From an uncultured Bacteroidales bacterium (GTDB lineage: Bacteria > Bacteroidota > Bacteroidia > Bacteroidales > Muribaculaceae), in contig USIN01000087.1 in assembly GCA_900554715.1 (NCBI GenBank), positions 1 through 7,320 of the forward strand: DNA of 7,320 nt, in the 5' to 3' direction. The translations under genes were made by a program, and so were the position numbers. The notes below the pieces were generated by a model, which saw nothing but the letters and a program-made list of their open reading frames with translations, did not search any database and was not told the DNA's origin. This document shows, in pieces, positions 6,195 to 7,320 of the stretch. Numbering within the stretch: the stretch's first letter is position 1; every line of letters begins with the position of its first letter.

Positions 6195-6202
6195 TATTTT
6201 TG
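6195..6202 (+). promoter_or_regulatory. Candidate -7 box for the TPR/DUF6377-type gene
   Basis: TATTTTTG matches TAnnTTTG, with a three-of-four -33 candidate TTTC at 6171-6174, 20 bp upstream, the expected spacing. Transcription would start only about 4 nt before the ATG at 6210, implying an almost leaderless message. The surrounding 6097-6209 stretch is AT-rich and shows no gene, hairpin terminator or other element that I can support. Confidence 0.5.
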
Positions 6203-6209
6203 TCGTCAA

Positions 6210-7320
6210 ATGGCTATACCGTGTAAAAACTTGATATTCGTCTTGTGTCTATTGTGTGTTTCTGTCCTTCGGGTTTCGGGGAACACGACAACTGATTCGC
6301 TTATGGCTCAGCTGGACTATGTCATAGCCAACCGCCAGGTGTATCTTGACGAGAAAAAGGCCCGTCTTGAGGAGCTGCGTCATAATTTCGACGAAGCCGA
6401 AGACGACCGCCAGCGTTTTGATGCGCTCACACAGCTTTACGGCGAGTTCCATTCGTTCAACGCCGATTCGGCCTATAATATCAGTCTGCGTCAGGAAGAA
6501 GTCGCCAGACGTACGGGCGACGCCAATCTGGTCGTAAATGCGTTGATGAACCGGGCCAACATACTGAGCGCTACCGGCATGTATCACGAGACCCTCGGAA
6601 TCATCGACTCGATAAGACTCGAGAGTCTGCCTGATTATCTTCACCCGTTTTACTATCATATAAAGCGCACAGTCTACGGCCTTCTGGCCGATTATGCCGC
6701 TTTCGGCCGGGAAAAAGAACGATATACGCGTCTGACGAACATGTATCGTGATTCCATCATGTCGGTCAATGCTCCGGGCACTCTCGCCTATGTCATCACG
6801 AAGGCCGACATGCTGAATGTCGGCGGCGATCCTGCCGGAGCAATCAGAGAGCTTGAACAGTTTATGGCCGACAATGACCTCAATGAGCACGACCGCGCCA
6901 TCTGCGCCTGGACCTTGTCGGAATCATACGGCAAACTCGGCGACAGGGCCAGGCAGAAAGAACAGCTGCTGAGGTCGTCGATATCAGACATCAAATCGTC
7001 GGTGCGCGAGTATATCTCGCTGCGTCAGCTCGCTATGCTTCTTTATGAAGAAGGCGATCTCGACCGTGCATATAATTTCATGACCATCGCTGTCGACGAC
7101 GCCTCGAAATGCAATGCCCGCCAGCGCATCATCGAGCTGAGCAACAGCTATCCGATGATCAACGGCATCTATGTCGAGACGGTCCGCGACCAGAAGCACA
7201 CACTCGAGTGGACTATAATCATAATTACTGTGATGTCTCTCATGCTGCTCGCGATGCTGCTGTATATGCGCAAGCAGATGCGGCGCATAGCCCGCGCGCG
7301 CCGTCAGGTCGAGGAGGCCT
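6210..7320 (+). CDS. Membrane-anchored TPR protein with DUF6377-type architecture, 5' part, cut by the right edge
   Basis: The frame is open from ATG 6210 to the window end (370 codons plus one base). Residues 1-24 form a signal peptide (IFVLCLLCVSVLRVSG). Then comes a helical region typical of the family (DSLMAQLDYVIANRQVYLDEK, a charged helix, YGEFHSFNADSAYNISL), and TPR-like helix pairs across about 65-310 (ANILSATGMYHETLGIID, ESYGKLGDRARQKEQLL, MLLYEEGDLDRAYNFM). A transmembrane helix at about 334-354 (WTIIIITVMSLMLLAMLLYM) precedes the start of a basic coiled coil (MRRIARARRQVEEA). The TPR part is thus periplasmic and the C-terminus cytoplasmic. Related Bacteroides proteins continue, as far as I recall, with a coiled coil and a helix-turn-helix, acting as membrane-bound regulators; that part is outside the window. 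The upstream in-frame ATG is chosen because the next one (codon 32) would lose the signal peptide. The target of regulation is unknown. Confidence 0.85.
   Translation, partial: MAIPCKNLIFVLCLLCVSVLRVSGNTTTDSLMAQLDYVIANRQVYLDEKKARLEELRHNFDEAEDDRQRFDALTQLYGEFHSFNADSAYNISLRQEEVARRTGDANLVVNALMNRANILSATGMYHETLGIIDSIRLESLPDYLHPFYYHIKRTVYGLLADYAAFGREKERYTRLTNMYRDSIMSVNAPGTLAYVITKADMLNVGGDPAGAIRELEQFMADNDLNEHDRAICAWTLSESYGKLGDRARQKEQLLRSSISDIKSSVREYISLRQLAMLLYEEGDLDRAYNFMTIAVDDASKCNARQRIIELSNSYPMINGIYVETVRDQKHTLEWTIIIITVMSLMLLAMLLYMRKQMRRIARARRQVEEA

Noticed and set aside
5901..6234. Plus-strand frames of 75 and 106 codons across the repeat array
   Set aside because: They are made mainly of the 32-bp repeats, which shift frame from copy to copy (giving QTALFC, LRYFA and SDCAIL in turn), and they begin inside the antisense of the ATPase gene. 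They are repeat artefacts.
6249..6890. 213-codon minus-strand frame within the TPR gene
   Set aside because: It is antisense to a continuous family-like TPR protein and shows no domain, promoter or start context of its own.

Overview
The window looks like chromosomal DNA from a member of the Bacteroidales, with gut Muribaculaceae- or Bacteroides-like relatives as the best guess. The evidence is the protein families present: a GLPGLI-family protein, an outer-membrane barrel protein with a carboxypeptidase-like regulatory domain, an RprX/RprY-like two-component pair, an AAA ATPase with a DUF4143 domain, and a DUF6377-type TPR regulator. Good matches to the Bacteroidota -7 promoter box TAnnTTTG sit just upstream of several genes, and classical Shine-Dalgarno sequences are largely absent. 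The exact genus cannot be read from this sequence.

Left part (1-2113, minus strand): a two-gene operon. It starts at a TAnnTTTG promoter near 2110 and encodes a secreted GLPGLI-family protein. Through an ATGA start/stop overlap this is followed by a large outer-membrane protein whose C-terminal part runs off the left edge. Its frame is open to position 1. Centre (2114-4406): a 130-bp divergent control region carrying an inverted repeat and 11-bp-phased direct repeats, then a histidine kinase and an OmpR/PhoB-type response regulator on the plus strand, also joined by an ATGA overlap. The divergent layout suggests that the two-component system controls itself and the GLPGLI/outer-membrane operon.

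Right of centre (4407-5939): a 63-residue conserved-looking but unassigned protein with its own promoter (plus strand), facing an AAA_14/DUF4143 ATPase (minus strand) that is clearly more AT-rich than its neighbours (about 43-45% G+C in sampled stretches, against about 60% in the response-regulator and outer-membrane genes). The gap between them is 11 bp. Upstream of the ATPase promoter lies a four-copy tandem array of a 19-nt core at an exact 32-bp period (5982-6096), the most unusual structure in the window.

Right end (6097-7320): a short AT-rich intergenic stretch, then a plus-strand gene for a membrane-anchored TPR protein of the DUF6377 type, cut by the right edge. Taken together, the window holds an envelope-sensing and regulation neighbourhood (sensor kinase, regulator, secreted GLPGLI protein, outer-membrane barrel, TPR regulator). 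It appears to be interrupted by an accessory ATPase module with its own repeat array. No tRNA, rRNA, insertion sequence, or CRISPR array was seen. The longest gene-free stretch is 5940-6209.
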